Source: Gonapodya prolifera JEL478
Lineage: Eukaryota; Monoblepharomycota; Monoblepharidomycetes; Monoblepharidales; Gonapodyaceae
Assembly (NCBI GenBank): GCA_001574975.1
Contig: KQ965760.1
Location: 59,660-123,659, forward strand
Direction of reading: 5' to 3'
Length of the DNA stretch: 64,000 nt
Below, piece after piece: positions 35,534-46,248 of this stretch. The translations under genes and the position numbers were made by a program. Within the stretch, counting starts at the first letter, position 1; each line of letters starts with the position of its first letter. The notes under the pieces were generated by a model. That model was given only the letters and a program-made list of their open reading frames with translations, did not search any database and was not told the origin of the DNA.

Positions 35534-36978
35534 ATGGCTCAGAACTACATCAGTCACGCAGGAATTCTGCAGCTTATCCGCGAAGGCAGTTTCAATGAGT
35601 CGTTTCGCAACCTCGTGACTGCTGTTCTAATTGTTGGAACTCAGGTGAGTGGCCTTCCATCTCTTCACAGTAAATGGCTGCAAATCTACGATGCAGATGC
35701 TTGCTATACCGATCGCGGCTTTCTTTCTTCTCAAGGCGCTGGTATTCGGACTCCTTGGACAACGGAGAGTTCCCAAGGTGAAGTAATCTCGTTCCTCTTG
35801 ATCACTAACCGCTTTGCTGACACTAATATACCAGCATCCAAAAACGATTGTCATTACTGGAGCCAGGTAACGGATCCCTGTCGTACGGTAAAAGGAAAAC
35901 GTGTTGATGACCTAATACTATCCCCAGCTCTGGAATCGGGGGAAGCGCTTGCTGTTGCGTTTGCCTCACCGGGTAACTGCCGTGCTTTGATTGCGAAAAA
36001 TATGCGTGAGCACATATATAATTTGATTCGATCAGAACTCGTGATGCGAAAAACGTGACACGTCATTGTCGCAGATCGCCTTCAATCTGTTGCAGAAAAA
36101 GTCCGCGAGAAAGGAGCTGAATGCGAGGTGGCATCGATCGACATTGGGCAGAACGGNCTCTAAGACGCTGGAACAACCAACTACGAGGGAGATTCTTCCA
36201 ACACCCTTTGGCAAGATTCATACGGACGTACCTTTTCGACCAATGTACTGGGCATTCTGAGGACCGTTAATCCGTTCTTGAAACGATTTGCGGAGAGGAA
36301 GGCAGGCCAAGCGAGTAACATACGCGTTCGGAATTCTGTGGCGTTGAACAGTCACGATTGTTTCGTTCTGGCAGATTGTTTTCACGTCTTCGATCAACGC
36401 CCTGGTTGCAATACCGAATCAACTGTTCTAAAATTCGACAAAAACAGCTGTACTTTCGCTTGCTCAAGGTTGGTAAAACCGTCGAGTCGACCGAACAAAG
36501 GGCGTTTTCGCACACCTCATGTATTGATTGTAGATCTCCGATTCAGAATGCGCCCTCACAACGTTTTCGTCAGTGCCATTCTCCCAGGTATTAATGACAC
36601 ACGGATCAGTGAGTTCATCGTGTTGTATTTCTGGTTACAACTCCTTCGAAACACACTTCGCGCTCCACAGCCGAGCCCATGAAAACAGATCCACGCGACC
36701 CATCGAAACTTCCAAACATCATGTTCGCGTCTCCAAAGTACGTCGCTGAAGGGTACAAGGCCGGGATCTTGCGCGGAGACTTCCACATCGCTTCGCCTGC
36801 CCCCGAGTACATCCAGCAATATGTCGCGCGTACGCTGCCGAGTCTCCTCTTCGACTGGTACATTGTGCTGCTGTGAGTATCCAGTGTGACTGGAATCAAG
36901 GCTCCTGTGTCGCATCTGACATCTGAGCAGGATGTCCGTTTACCAGTGGCGCAACCGGAGCGGGCGGCAAGAAAATAA
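35534..36978 (+). pseudogene. Membrane-anchored short-chain dehydrogenase, copy A (inactivated)
   Basis: Same exon plan as copy B: 'MAQNYISHAGILQLIREGSF', a hydrophobic anchor, then 'HPKTIVITGAS' and, after an intron, 'SGIG' of the TGxxxGxG nucleotide-binding motif. Here the G run has five bases (35938-35942) against four in copy B, shifting the frame right at the glycine motif. A single N (36157) precedes 'NAGTTNYEG'. The active-site stretch reads 'VFTSSINALVAIPNQLF' and then TAA (36429-36431) where copy B has TAC, the catalytic Tyr of YxxxK. The C-terminal exon 'PSKLPNIMFASPKYVAEGYK' and the final exon to 36978 are still recognisable. Both defects hit core catalytic elements, so this copy cannot make an active enzyme as written. 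Confidence 0.82.
36157..36157. other. Assembly gap (single N) in dehydrogenase copy A
   Basis: One N between '...GGGCAGAACGG' and 'CTCTAAGACG', at exactly the position of the 18-N gap in copy B (43073-43090). True length is unknown. The missing part should encode the stretch before the NNAG motif. Confidence 0.9.
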
Positions 36979-37299
36979 TGTGACGCGTATCATGACCCGA
37001 GATAGATACGACAGATTTAGGGATAGTTACAATGTCCGAGTTGCAGATTCATTTGAAATTGGAATGGAGTTTTCGATAGCGCAGTGCTTTCACCGTAAAA
37101 TGTTGTACAACTCCTTTATCCGTCACAGGAGCCAGCGGAGTCAGCAAGTCGGTTCCAGATGCATGTTTTCCGACGGGAAGGGTGGGCGAGGAAGAGTCCA
37201 CAGTCTTTTACAGAGAGAACGAGGGATTGCGCCATTGAAGGATCGTGATGGGATCAAGGAAGACCTCGTAAACAGTGTCTGACCAGCCTGACCACTTCT

Positions 37300-38270
37300 C
37301 CCTGCAAAGCGATCATCTCCGAAAAAAGCTCATGTACACAATCTTCCGCCACATTGATGAGTTACAAGTGACCGTCCTCTCAAACGGGTTTTGTCAGAGA
37401 TGAAATCGAGCTGTGTGGTGTCCGAAACCGGTGAGCGGGCCGAGGAGTGTGGCACATGGTGTGAGGTTAAACCAAGAGGAAGTACGTCTAACTCTGATCT
37501 GACTGCAGCGTCCGTTGAGCGCACGAGTTGGCCGCACAGATCCGTACGTTCTCTGTACTGCCCATGTCCGTGAAGAGGTACGGAAGCAATTGTAAGTCCA
37601 AAGTGATAGGGTGTGTTCTCGTATCAAGGAGGGAGGTTTACGGCAACGTGGAAGATATCGGCGAACACCTTCTAGAGACCAACAAGCGAGGTTAAGGTCA
37701 GCAAACGGACTGGTGACTTGACGCCGTAGGGGGAAGAGAGCAGCCAGAAAGAGTGAGGGACGACTTGCTGCAAAAGATTGACTCATGGGCCTTCATGCGA
37801 TTTCGGCAGTTTGGCCACCATAACGATTCTGTATGGCGAGTCTTCCTTCGAGCTCCCTGCCGATGATTGAGCCCCCGTACGGGGAATCGTGGGGAGGCCT
37901 GATTGCGTTTTTTTCCTACCGCTTGGTACTGCATGGAGGTTTGCGTGATGCCTTCGAGGAGCCATTTCCCACACCTTTGCGACATCGATGACTTCATTGG
38001 ACTTCGACTTCATTCTTCTTCTCATTGCCTCGAGTCGACGGATTCTGCGGTGGTGGCGGACTGGTCTTGTGCGTCCGCGCTCTTCAGGGTCTCCTATCTC
38101 GTATGCTCTGCTATTGTACTGCCTGCTACGCGGTACAATTTTTGGAAGTAGATGGTTGACCTCCTTTCAATGAGCGGTTCACATTTGTGTGTGACCTCGC
38201 CTTGTTTGTCGTACGGTGTTTCTAAGGGGACGGCGAAGACTCTGGTGATTCGATTACAACAGTCTGACGA
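37300..38270 (-). other. Conserved duplicated segment downstream of dehydrogenase A
   Basis: Sequence homologous to 44.1-45.0 kb: 'CACATTGATGAGTTAC' at 37351 matches 'CGCATTGATGAGTTAC' at 44148, and 'GCGCACGAGTTGGCCG' at 37519 matches 'GTGCGCGAGTTGGCCG' at 44336. A minus-strand peptide 'SNEVIDVAKVWEMAP' (about 37960-38005) aligns with 'KNEVDKILGVAKAWGID' in the other copy. Conservation suggests an exon of an unrecognised minus-strand gene, but I cannot trace a complete frame. Confidence 0.45.
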
Positions 38271-38523
38271 GTTGGAATACCGACGCGAGAGTGTCATGGC
38301 GCCATCTGCGAGCTTAAATTGTACTACAGTCGTGTAGTGCTCGATCGTGCCCTGATATCCGTTGAAATGCTACCCATCCGCGACACTCAGCACTAGCGAC
38401 AGTCGAACAAACACCACTTGGCAACGTAGTTAAAGAAGATTTGATTGAATTTTGAAACTTTCAGCATCATTTTAGGTGTACGTTTTTCTGCCATTTTGCC
38501 TCGCATCGAGGATCTGAAATTCG

Positions 38524-41500
38524 TCACTCCGCCATTGGCGCAGCTCCAACATTGTACGCCTTGCTTCCCCACTCCGGTGGAGCATCTTTGCTCAGCTCCT
38601 TCCCCGATGACTCGGTGACCAGAGACCTCATCGCCGCTTCACGCGCTTCCCTGGCTCGCCTCTTGGCCTCATTTGTGATGCGCTTATCGAGCGACATGAT
38701 GGTGTCCGCGATGGCTCCATTGAGAGCGTCTTCAACTTTGCGTCGGAGGTATGTGGACGTGACTGGTTTGACCACGGTGTAAAGGGTCTGCCGTTTTGGG
38801 GTGTGAACGTCAGCATAACCTAACTTCAACGTCCGTTTTCCGACACTGCGCGGGACTCACATCATGTCTTGTGTCGTGGAACCTCATGTCTACCGCGTCG
38901 ATCTTTACTTCACTTTTGACAAGGCGCAAGATTTCTCCCTCCGTCTCGTCAGCCCGCGTGTTTAATCCCGTAAGAGCTGTCAATGGTTGTGGCTCAAGAA
39001 CAATGTGAACCGTCATTCCGTCCCGCGAAACGATGTCGAAGTCAAGGAGGCCGACCTTTATTATGCGATTAGACGTCAATAAAAATCTAGAACGAGGTTG
39101 GAATAATAAGACTCACGTCAGACATTGTAATTAGTCCCGACTTTTTGTTATAGTAGAAGACAATGTCGCGTGCACTGGATTGAATCTTGGATCTACGGGA
39201 GACAATTCTCTTAGATCTCATAAATTAGAGCGCAAAGTATCGTTTTAGCTCACATCGTGATGTCGAAAACGGACTTCGTCCTCTGCCCCTCAGGTTTGTC
39301 CGTATCGATTGTGGTCTCCGTCTTCATTTTCACAAAAGAAGGAAGAATGTTTGTGCTCTTGAGAACAACGTTATCAAAGATGTAGTGGACATCAGCGTCA
39401 TCCCTGCATTAATGTCCGGTTTACATGTTACGAGTAATGCGCAGAACGTAACGTCCACTCACTGCTCGATCCTTGGGAGAGGTAGATATGCCAGATTCTC
39501 AGCAATCAGTGGAACTAGCTTCGAGAGATCTCTGAGCAATTGCGGCTTCAGCGTAGGCTGACCACTATCGTCGAGAAACATGTCACGTGCAAGCGTTTCC
39601 AAGTCCGAACCCAGTTTGGACATGGCTGCAGATGATCGCGACGCGGAAAGATTTTCGAGCACCGCTTGAACTTCTCCGAGTAAAGAGGTGACTGGTTCCT
39701 CATACTTGCTGAGGAGAACAGATCGGGCTCTTGACGTCAGATCCATAAGGTTATTCGTGAATTCTGCAAAATGAGAGTCAGACACTTCGGTTGACTAGTT
39801 GACGCCCGCCTCTTTATCGCCAAACATTACCGTCAATCTCCGAAGTCTTGCCTTGGACGATGATCTGCTCGTGGGATCTACTGATTACTTTGTTCGTATC
39901 ACTCAGCACATCCCCGAGGTCGGGGTCGTTGGGAATCGCATCGGAAAGCTCCTTGGTGAGCGCGACGAGACGATCTAGCGGGTGGTCCGCGAAGTTCTCG
40001 ACCAATTCCTTTGCAGCTGAGAAGTTGAACATTTTTAGGGGCGCTTGCCTCTCACTCTGCAAAACGCGACCTACCTTGAAGAGCTTTACGAGAATCCTTC
40101 TGTGCCTCGACAGTTGTCTGAAACGAAAGAGGCAATCGCGATCAGACGGGCCATTCTTATATGATGCGATGACGTGCTACGCACCTCTTTGGCAGTGGAA
40201 GAAAGCGCATCGAATGCAATCCGAAGCTTTCCAGCAGCACTGACGACTAGCCTAAACAACACAAAGAAATATCAACACGGGACCATGAGACGAGACCGTT
40301 GCAGACTGTGAACTTACTCTCCGAGGTCACTCCAAGCCCTCTTGAAGTCCTCTCGCTGGCCGATCCCATTGACGAGGAGCTCCTTCCATTTCCTCGCGAG
40401 CTCTTCCAATCTCTCCCTTGGGATTTCGATATTGCTGAGGTCGCTCTTTGCTTTCTCGACCACGGCGTTGGCCTGATCGACCAGTTGGCCAGCAACTTGT
40501 TGTGCGTCTTTTCCTTTCACGGATTCTGGAAGTTCACTTTGAACAACGTCCATTACGTCTCCCGTTTGCTTCTTGGCTGATTGGACGACATCATCGAGTG
40601 TCTTTTCTCCCCTTCCTGCAGCCAGCAAATCCTCTCGAAATTCCGAAGCCTCCTCCTTCACCTTATCAGTCACACGCCGCTGGGTACCTTCATCTTGTAT
40701 CTTCCCAGTAATGTCGTCTGTTGCACGAGTGGCACCGTGACCAGACGACTTGTGTTTCTTCCCAGAGAGTCTCTCGGGTACCGCGTGCTGTCCGCTTTTG
40801 GTAGTGTCAGACGTTCTCTTGCGAGCTAGTGGCAGCAAGGTAAGGTCAAGTTCAAAGGGATTTCATCAGAATACGAAACTAACCCTGGCTTGACGCTTCT
40901 TGGATTCGCGACTTGAGGGACTTGTCACCCGGTTGGAAGAGCGCCTGAATTGTCGGACTTAAAATAATGGAAATGTAACCGGCCGTGAGGAGAACAACGA
41001 ACCTGGCGACCCTCATTAAGACCCTCCACCGCTTTAGAGCGTGCCCGCTCCGCACGATCTTTGACATCTTGCTGTTTGCCTTCGTCTTGAAGCATTTCAA
41101 CACCCTGTTGAGTTGCGTTGGCGATAGCTTTTCCGGTATCGCCACCTTGGCTCTCTAACCTGTCATGTCGAATGCGGAAATCAGCTTTCACCAACTCTCG
41201 TGAAACGGGACCACCATAAACCCACGTCTCAATTACAAGATTCAAGACATCAGTTGAGATATCCCTGAACTCTTTCGAGGTCGCGAGAAGGCGAGCGATG
41301 TTCGCAGCTCCCTCTGCCAACAAACAGGTCAAGACCGATTCTGGACACACAACCGTCCGAGAAAACCTACCGACTGATTTTTTGAGGTCGTCCATCGACT
41401 TCTGAATCGTTGGTGTTTTGAGTAATAATGATGATAGAGTAAACCGCTCCCCAATCGAAACGTTTACACATACCGATGCTTCTTTCCTGGCCTCGGATGG

Positions 41501-42252
41501 AAATTCTTGCCTGTTGGTGCTTTCTGAAAAGAAAGGATGGTCGTAAAATGTTCGGAAGGAAAGGAAATAGGGAAGAGAGTCTCACCAGAAATCGACTGAA
41601 CCGCCCGTGAAGTATAAAATATGAGCTGTGGTGGTAACACATCCAACATTAATGACAGAAAGATTTGTAAAACCAGCGTTACAAACCTTTTGAAGCTGGT
41701 CGTCTGGGTTTGCCTCTACCAGTAGGCGTTTGGTGGACTCCGCGATGTTCGTGACGTCACTTACGACCTGTCAGAAAAGGAGGTTTCGCCTCCATTCCCG
41801 GGACGGAAAGCACAAAATTAAAGTCGTACCTTTTTCCCCTCGGGGCCCATGTGCTCCGTCTGCTCCTTGAGCGTCTTGTCCGACTCCACACGGTTGAGGA
41901 ACTGCACGGCTTGCGCGGTGGTAGGAAGACGTCCTTCGCGCGCTGCCTCGGCTACCTCGGCTAGTTTTTGTGCTCGCTGCCTCTCGGGGTCCTCTGATTC
42001 CTTCGATGACACTCGGACGTTTCCACTGACAGAAGAGTATGGAATGAGCACATTCGGTTGAAACGTCAATCGATAACGTTCTTCTCACCTTCGCAGTCCA
42101 GCGACAAGCTCGTCGACGTGCTCCGGCTTTGCCTGGGAGAGTATCATGGGTTCGTGAGCTCACCACTCCAATCCGTCTTGCTGTGGGCTAACCGCCGCAC
42201 TCACTTCGACAGACGTGTCGATAACCATCTTATGTTGCGTTGGGTCGGCCAT
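38524..42252 (-). CDS. HAM1-like (DUF5923) protein, copy B
   Basis: Starts at ATG 42252 ('MADPTQHKMVIDTSVE') and ends 'YNVGAAPMAE' at 38524. Conserved blocks follow copy A: 'AAREGRLPTTAQAVQFLNRV' (41920), 'EQTEHMGPEGKK', 'IAESTKRLLVEANPDDQLQK' (41715), 'EGAANIARLLATSKEFRDI' (41290), the 174-codon charged exon (40314-40838) with 'QVAGQLVDQANAVVEKAKSD', 'VENFADHPLDRLVALTKELS' (39985), and the C-terminal domain with 'STNILPSFVKMKTETTIDT' (39340) and 'TSTYLRRKVEDALNGAIADT' (38740). The C-terminal domain resembles the HAM1-like C-terminal module; molecular function is unknown. Exons carry no obvious nonsense codons, so this copy appears intact. It is divergent from dehydrogenase B, about 194 bp apart. 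Confidence 0.82.
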
Positions 42253-42446
42253 GCTTCGATGCTTTTCGTCGTTTGAGTTTTAAATGTTGAGCAAAAGAAA
42301 TGCGGAGAAATGTGATTCAAGTGGGCCACAGTCGTTTTATTTGCCGCAGGAACGACACGTCAACCTTACGTCAAAGACAAAAGAAGCGGCGAAATTGATA
42401 AAAGCAACGCAGAAGAACCGGGGGAATCGCTCAAACAAGTCAAGCA
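42253..42446. promoter_or_regulatory. Divergent promoter region, copy B
   Basis: 194 bp between the HAM1-like start (42252, minus) and the dehydrogenase start (42447, plus). Similar in layout to the 178-bp region in copy A, so the two genes probably duplicated with their shared control region. No specific factor site identified. Confidence 0.55.
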
Positions 42447-43915
42447 ATGACTCAGAGAAACTACATCAGTGACTCGGGAATTCTCCAGCTCATCCACGAG
42501 GGCAGTTTCAACGAGTCCTTTCGCAACCTCGTGACTGCTGTCATCATTGTTGGAACTCAGGTGAGTGACCCCCTTGTCCCTCATGACACTCAATGGTTAC
42601 ACCTCTATTACTTAGATACTTGCCATCCCGATCGCAGCTTTCTTTCTTTTCAAGGCGCTCGTATTCGGACTCCTTGGACAGAGCAGAGTTCCCAAGGTAA
42701 AGTAATCTCGTTCCTCTTGATCACTTACCGCTTTGCTGACGCTAATATATCAGCATCCAAAAACGATTGTCATTACTGGAGCCAGGTAACGGATCCCCGT
42801 CGTACGGTTAAAGGAAAACGTGTTGATGACCTAATATTATCCCCAGCTCTGGAATCGGGGAAGCGCTTGCTGTTGCGTTTGCCTCACCGGGTACCTGCCT
42901 TGCTCTGATTGCTAAAGATATGCGTGAGCACATATATAATTTGATTCGATCAGAACTCGTGATGCGAAACGTGACAGGTCATTGTCGCAGATCGCCTTCA
43001 ATCTGTTGCAGAAAAAGTCCGCGAGAAAGGAGCTGAATGCGAGGTGGCATCGATCGACATTGGGCAGAACGGNNNNNNNNNNNNNNNNNNCTCTAAGACG
43101 CTGGAACAACCAACTACGAGGGAGATTCTTCCAACACCCTTTGGCAAGATTCATACGGACGTACCTTTTCGACCAATGTACTGGGGACTCTGAGGACTGT
43201 CAACCCGTTCTTGAAAAGATTCGCGGAGAGAAAGGAGGGCCAAGTAAGTACCACAGGCGTCTGTAAGTCGTGTGGTTCGAATGTCACTGTTGTTTTGTTC
43301 TGGCAGATTGTTTTCACGTCTTCGATCAACGCCCTGGTCGGAATACCTAATCAACTGTTCTACAATTCGACAAAAGCAGCTGTACTTTCGCTTGCTCAAG
43401 GTTGGTAAAACCGTCGAGTCGACCGAGCAAAGGGCGTTTTCGCACACCTCATGTATTGATTGTAGATCTCCGATTCATAATGCGCCCTCACAACGTTTTC
43501 GTCAGTGTCATTCTCCCAGGTCTTATTAACACACGGATTAGTGAGTTCAATGACTTTCATATGCGAGTTGCAACTCCTCCGAAATCACACTTTGCACTCC
43601 AACCAGCCGAGCCCATGAAAACAGATCCACGCGGCCCTTCGACACTTCCAAACATCATGTTCGCGTCTCCAAAGTATGTCGCTGAAGGGTACAAGGCCGG
43701 GATCTTGCGCGGAGACTTCCACATCGCTTCACCAGCACCCGAGTACATCCAGCAATATGTCGCGCGTACGCTGCCAAGTCTCCTTTTCGACTGGTACATT
43801 GCGCTGTTGTGAGTATCCAATGTGGACGGAACGTAAGACTCTTGTGTCTCATTCTGACATGTTCGCGCCTTGTTTCAAACCAGTGGTGCGACCGGAGCGG
43901 GCGGAAAGAAAATAA
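42447..43915 (+). CDS. Membrane-anchored short-chain dehydrogenase, copy B
   Basis: Start 'MTQRNYISDSGILQLIHEGS'. After the first intron (GTGAGT...TTAG) the exon completes a hydrophobic anchor with 'AIPIAAFFLFKALVFGLLG'. Later exons give the classical SDR signature: 'KTIVITGAS' plus 'SGIGEALAVAF' (NAD(P)-binding TGxxxGxG, about 42770-42880), 'HRLQSVAEKVREKGAECEV', an 18-N gap (43073-43090), 'NAGTTNYEG' (NNAG motif), 'FLKRFAERK', the catalytic segment 'IVFTSSINALVGIPNQLFYN' followed by STKAAV (Ser and YxxxK; Tyr codon 43361-43363), then 'NVFVSVILPGLINTRISEF' and 'GILRGDFHIASPAPEYIQQY'. The last short exon ends 'RPERAERK' at 43915. An NAD(P)-dependent oxidoreductase anchored by its N-terminus, probably in the ER; substrate unknown. 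The frame joins cleanly except at the assembly gap. Confidence 0.85.
43073..43090. other. Assembly gap (18 N) in dehydrogenase copy B
   Basis: Eighteen Ns between 'GGGCAGAACGG' and 'CTCTAAGACGCTGG', matching the single-N gap in copy A. It removes the end of the preceding exon, probably an intron, and the first residues of the NNAG motif. Confidence 0.9.
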
Positions 43916-44099
43916 TGTGACGCTTTTCATGTCCCAAGATAGATCCGATAGTTTCAGGAGTAGTTACAATGTCCGAGTTGCAGATTCATTTGAAATTGGA
44001 ATGGGGTTGTTAATAGCATGTCGCATTCAACATAAGATGTTGCACCGCGGCGTCAAGAAAGACCTCGTAATCGGAGTTTGAACCGTCTGACTGCTTCGT

Positions 44100-45060
44100 T
44101 TGTGGGAATCAATGGTCCTGGAAGAAGATGGTGCAGAGTCTTCCTCCGCATTGATGAGTTACGAGTCACCGCGCTCCCACACAGGTTTTGTCACAGATGA
44201 TAACGCGCTGAGTGGTGATCCAAAACTGGTAAGCTGGACGAGTAGTGTCACGCAAGTGGGGCTTGACTCGACATTATGTACGTCTGCTCTGTCAACTCAT
44301 CGCGAGGCTCCGCAAGAATCACAGCGTTCCGCCGAGTGCGCGAGTTGGCCGGCCGATCTGCATGTGTTCTAGGTACCGTTGCAGTTTGTGCTGTCATCAA
44401 ATCCAGATCCATCAAGATCCAGACAACGAGCTCTCAGGACTCAGTTCGTATCAGTCACCGGAATCCTCGTAAGGGACGATCGCCATGCATTCGGCCGATG
44501 TCTCACCTCCATTATCCGTCGCCCCACAGCTACCACCTTTGGCGCCGTAGATCTGTAGCTCTTGGCCGTCACTTTCCATCACTGTCGCTGCCACTGACGC
44601 GGGTTTGCTTCCAGCGTGTGCGGCGATTGAGTTCTAGCAGGGGTGGGGTTTCTTTCGCTTTGACGTCAATCCCCCACGCCTTTGCGACACCCAAGATTTT
44701 ATCGACTTCATTCTTTCTCCTAGCCTCGACGCGACTCGACGTGTTCTGCGATGGTGGCGCGCTCGTCTTGTACGACTACGGGCTCTGCTATCGCAGAATG
44801 TTCGACGGACGTCGGACCGCGAAACGGAGGCGGCTGGTGTCGAGGACAGTGTTTAAGTCGGCGAGGGATGGGTGGAAGTCGGAGGAGACCAAACCCGTTT
44901 GGGGGGGGTGCGTGGTGGGTTCGTGGGCGGTTCAAGCACCTTACAGACTTCAAACACGGAATCCTCACGCTTCTAGCAGACGTGCCATCACACCAAAGCG
45001 CTCACCGCATCACCTACCCCAAAATCGTATCCCAATTCCAAGCAATCGCCCACGTTACGT
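44100..45060 (-). other. Conserved duplicated segment downstream of dehydrogenase B
   Basis: Counterpart of 37.3-38.2 kb. On the minus strand around 44640-44740 it reads 'RVEARRKNEVDKILGVAKAW' and then 'GIDVKAKETPPLLELNRR', which looks more protein-like than copy A. A long plus-strand open frame (44276-45499) crosses the same DNA but is low-complexity and Arg-rich, and I do not accept it as a gene. Confidence 0.4.
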
Positions 45061-46248
45061 AACCATCCCCTCGACCGACGCGGCTTGGCATATGGCATGG
45101 CAGGTATGTACCCCCGTAAGTTTCGTGGTTGTGAGTGTGAAACCGGGTGCGGGGTGTGCCCTGCCTACTATGGGTCGAGATGTGATGCCCGAAGGCAGGG
45201 ACGGTTGCGGCGCTGAGTGTCGGAGCGGGGTGTCGATTTTTGTGGCTCGGTTTTTCGTTACGTCTCAGTGTGCCTCCACTGCCAGGTGGTTGGCGGTAGG
45301 GTGGGACAGGTGTCGAAGGGGCTTGACATTCACCATGTTCGAGAATAAGGGGAGGGAGATGCAACGCCCCTACGAAGTCGTCGCGTCCAGAACTTTCCCC
45401 ACAAAAGAGTCCCTGACCGCGTCGGATCGCTCGCTCGCTCGTCGGCGAAACTGGCTCCACCACAATGAGCCCTCGATGAACACGGACGAGCCACCTTGAG
45501 CTCACGCGTGGAGGAACTCAATCGATGGCGTGCAGTCGCGTAGTAGCGGTGACGAGACCGATCGGTGAATCCTCGACGTCTGAAATACACTCGATGCAGT
45601 ATGCTCGCTGCCCATTCTCGGCTCTCGCAGCAAGCACAAAACCACACCGAAGCCATCCACGCCTCCAGCATGCATTTCAAGGAAGTAGGTCGGCCTTGGG
45701 GAATAACATGCGCGACCATTTTTCCGGTTTTGGGGTGTGGGGTCGGGGGCCACAATTGCGGGTATCAAGTCAAATGTAGTCTATACTTTATTTTCCATCT
45801 CGAGCCAAACCCCGACCACTTCCGTTGTAAATGATTCGGAAGAGCCCACGAGCAGGCGCGGCACGAATAATCTTTTCCCTTCGAGCGCACTCCGCTCGGT
45901 TGTACATACCGCCGACCAAAGTTCCACGAGTTCGTTGGCCGCGACAAAAGCTCTTGAGATTCGTGTTCAGTTTTGTCTTCACACTCCTCACTGTCACAGT
46001 ATAACTACGAACCAACAACATGGCATGGCATCAGGCGACTCAGGGCCTCACCAAGCACACCTCTCCCACCAACGAATTAAAATTTCATGGTCTCTGGCGG
46101 TGTGTACCTGGAGAGTGATCGGGATTCATTTCCAAATCAGGCAAGTGGCGCGCGGCAGCACGAACTGTTCACACAGTCTTCCACTCTACATATACACACG
46201 CCATGTTTCGCTGACCCCCCACCGCACTCCCCCCTGTCGATCCGTGCG
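45061..46248. other. Intergenic stretch, no gene supported
   Basis: Overlapping GC-rich open frames on both strands (for example 45330-45755 minus and 45737-46774 plus) without recognisable motifs or splice logic. The last 150 bases are the probable promoter of the SH3 membrane-protein gene. Confidence 0.35.

Larger units (their letters stand above)
31370..38270. repeat. Tandem duplication, unit A
   Basis: Left copy of a directly repeated roughly 6.9 kb block (offset 6892 at the HAM1-like stop, about 6937 at the dehydrogenase stop). It holds a minus-strand HAM1-like gene, a plus-strand dehydrogenase and a conserved segment from 37.3 kb on. Matching left edges share 'GAGAGTGTCATG.CGCCATCTGCG' (31397 and 38287) and 'GTAGTTAAAGAAGATTTGAT' (31535 and 38427). 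Boundaries are approximate. The copies have diverged by both substitutions and indels. Confidence 0.85.
38271..45060. repeat. Tandem duplication, unit B
   Basis: Right copy of the roughly 6.9 kb block: HAM1-like gene, dehydrogenase and conserved segment in the same order and orientation as unit A. The dehydrogenase here keeps its reading frame and catalytic residues. The right edge is placed where similarity to 37.3-38.2 kb fades. Confidence 0.8.

Noticed and set aside
44276-45499. A 407-codon plus-strand open frame
   Set aside because: Arg/Ser/Pro-rich with no motif, it crosses the conserved minus-strand peptide of the duplicated cassette and has no counterpart frame in copy A. Probably open by composition.
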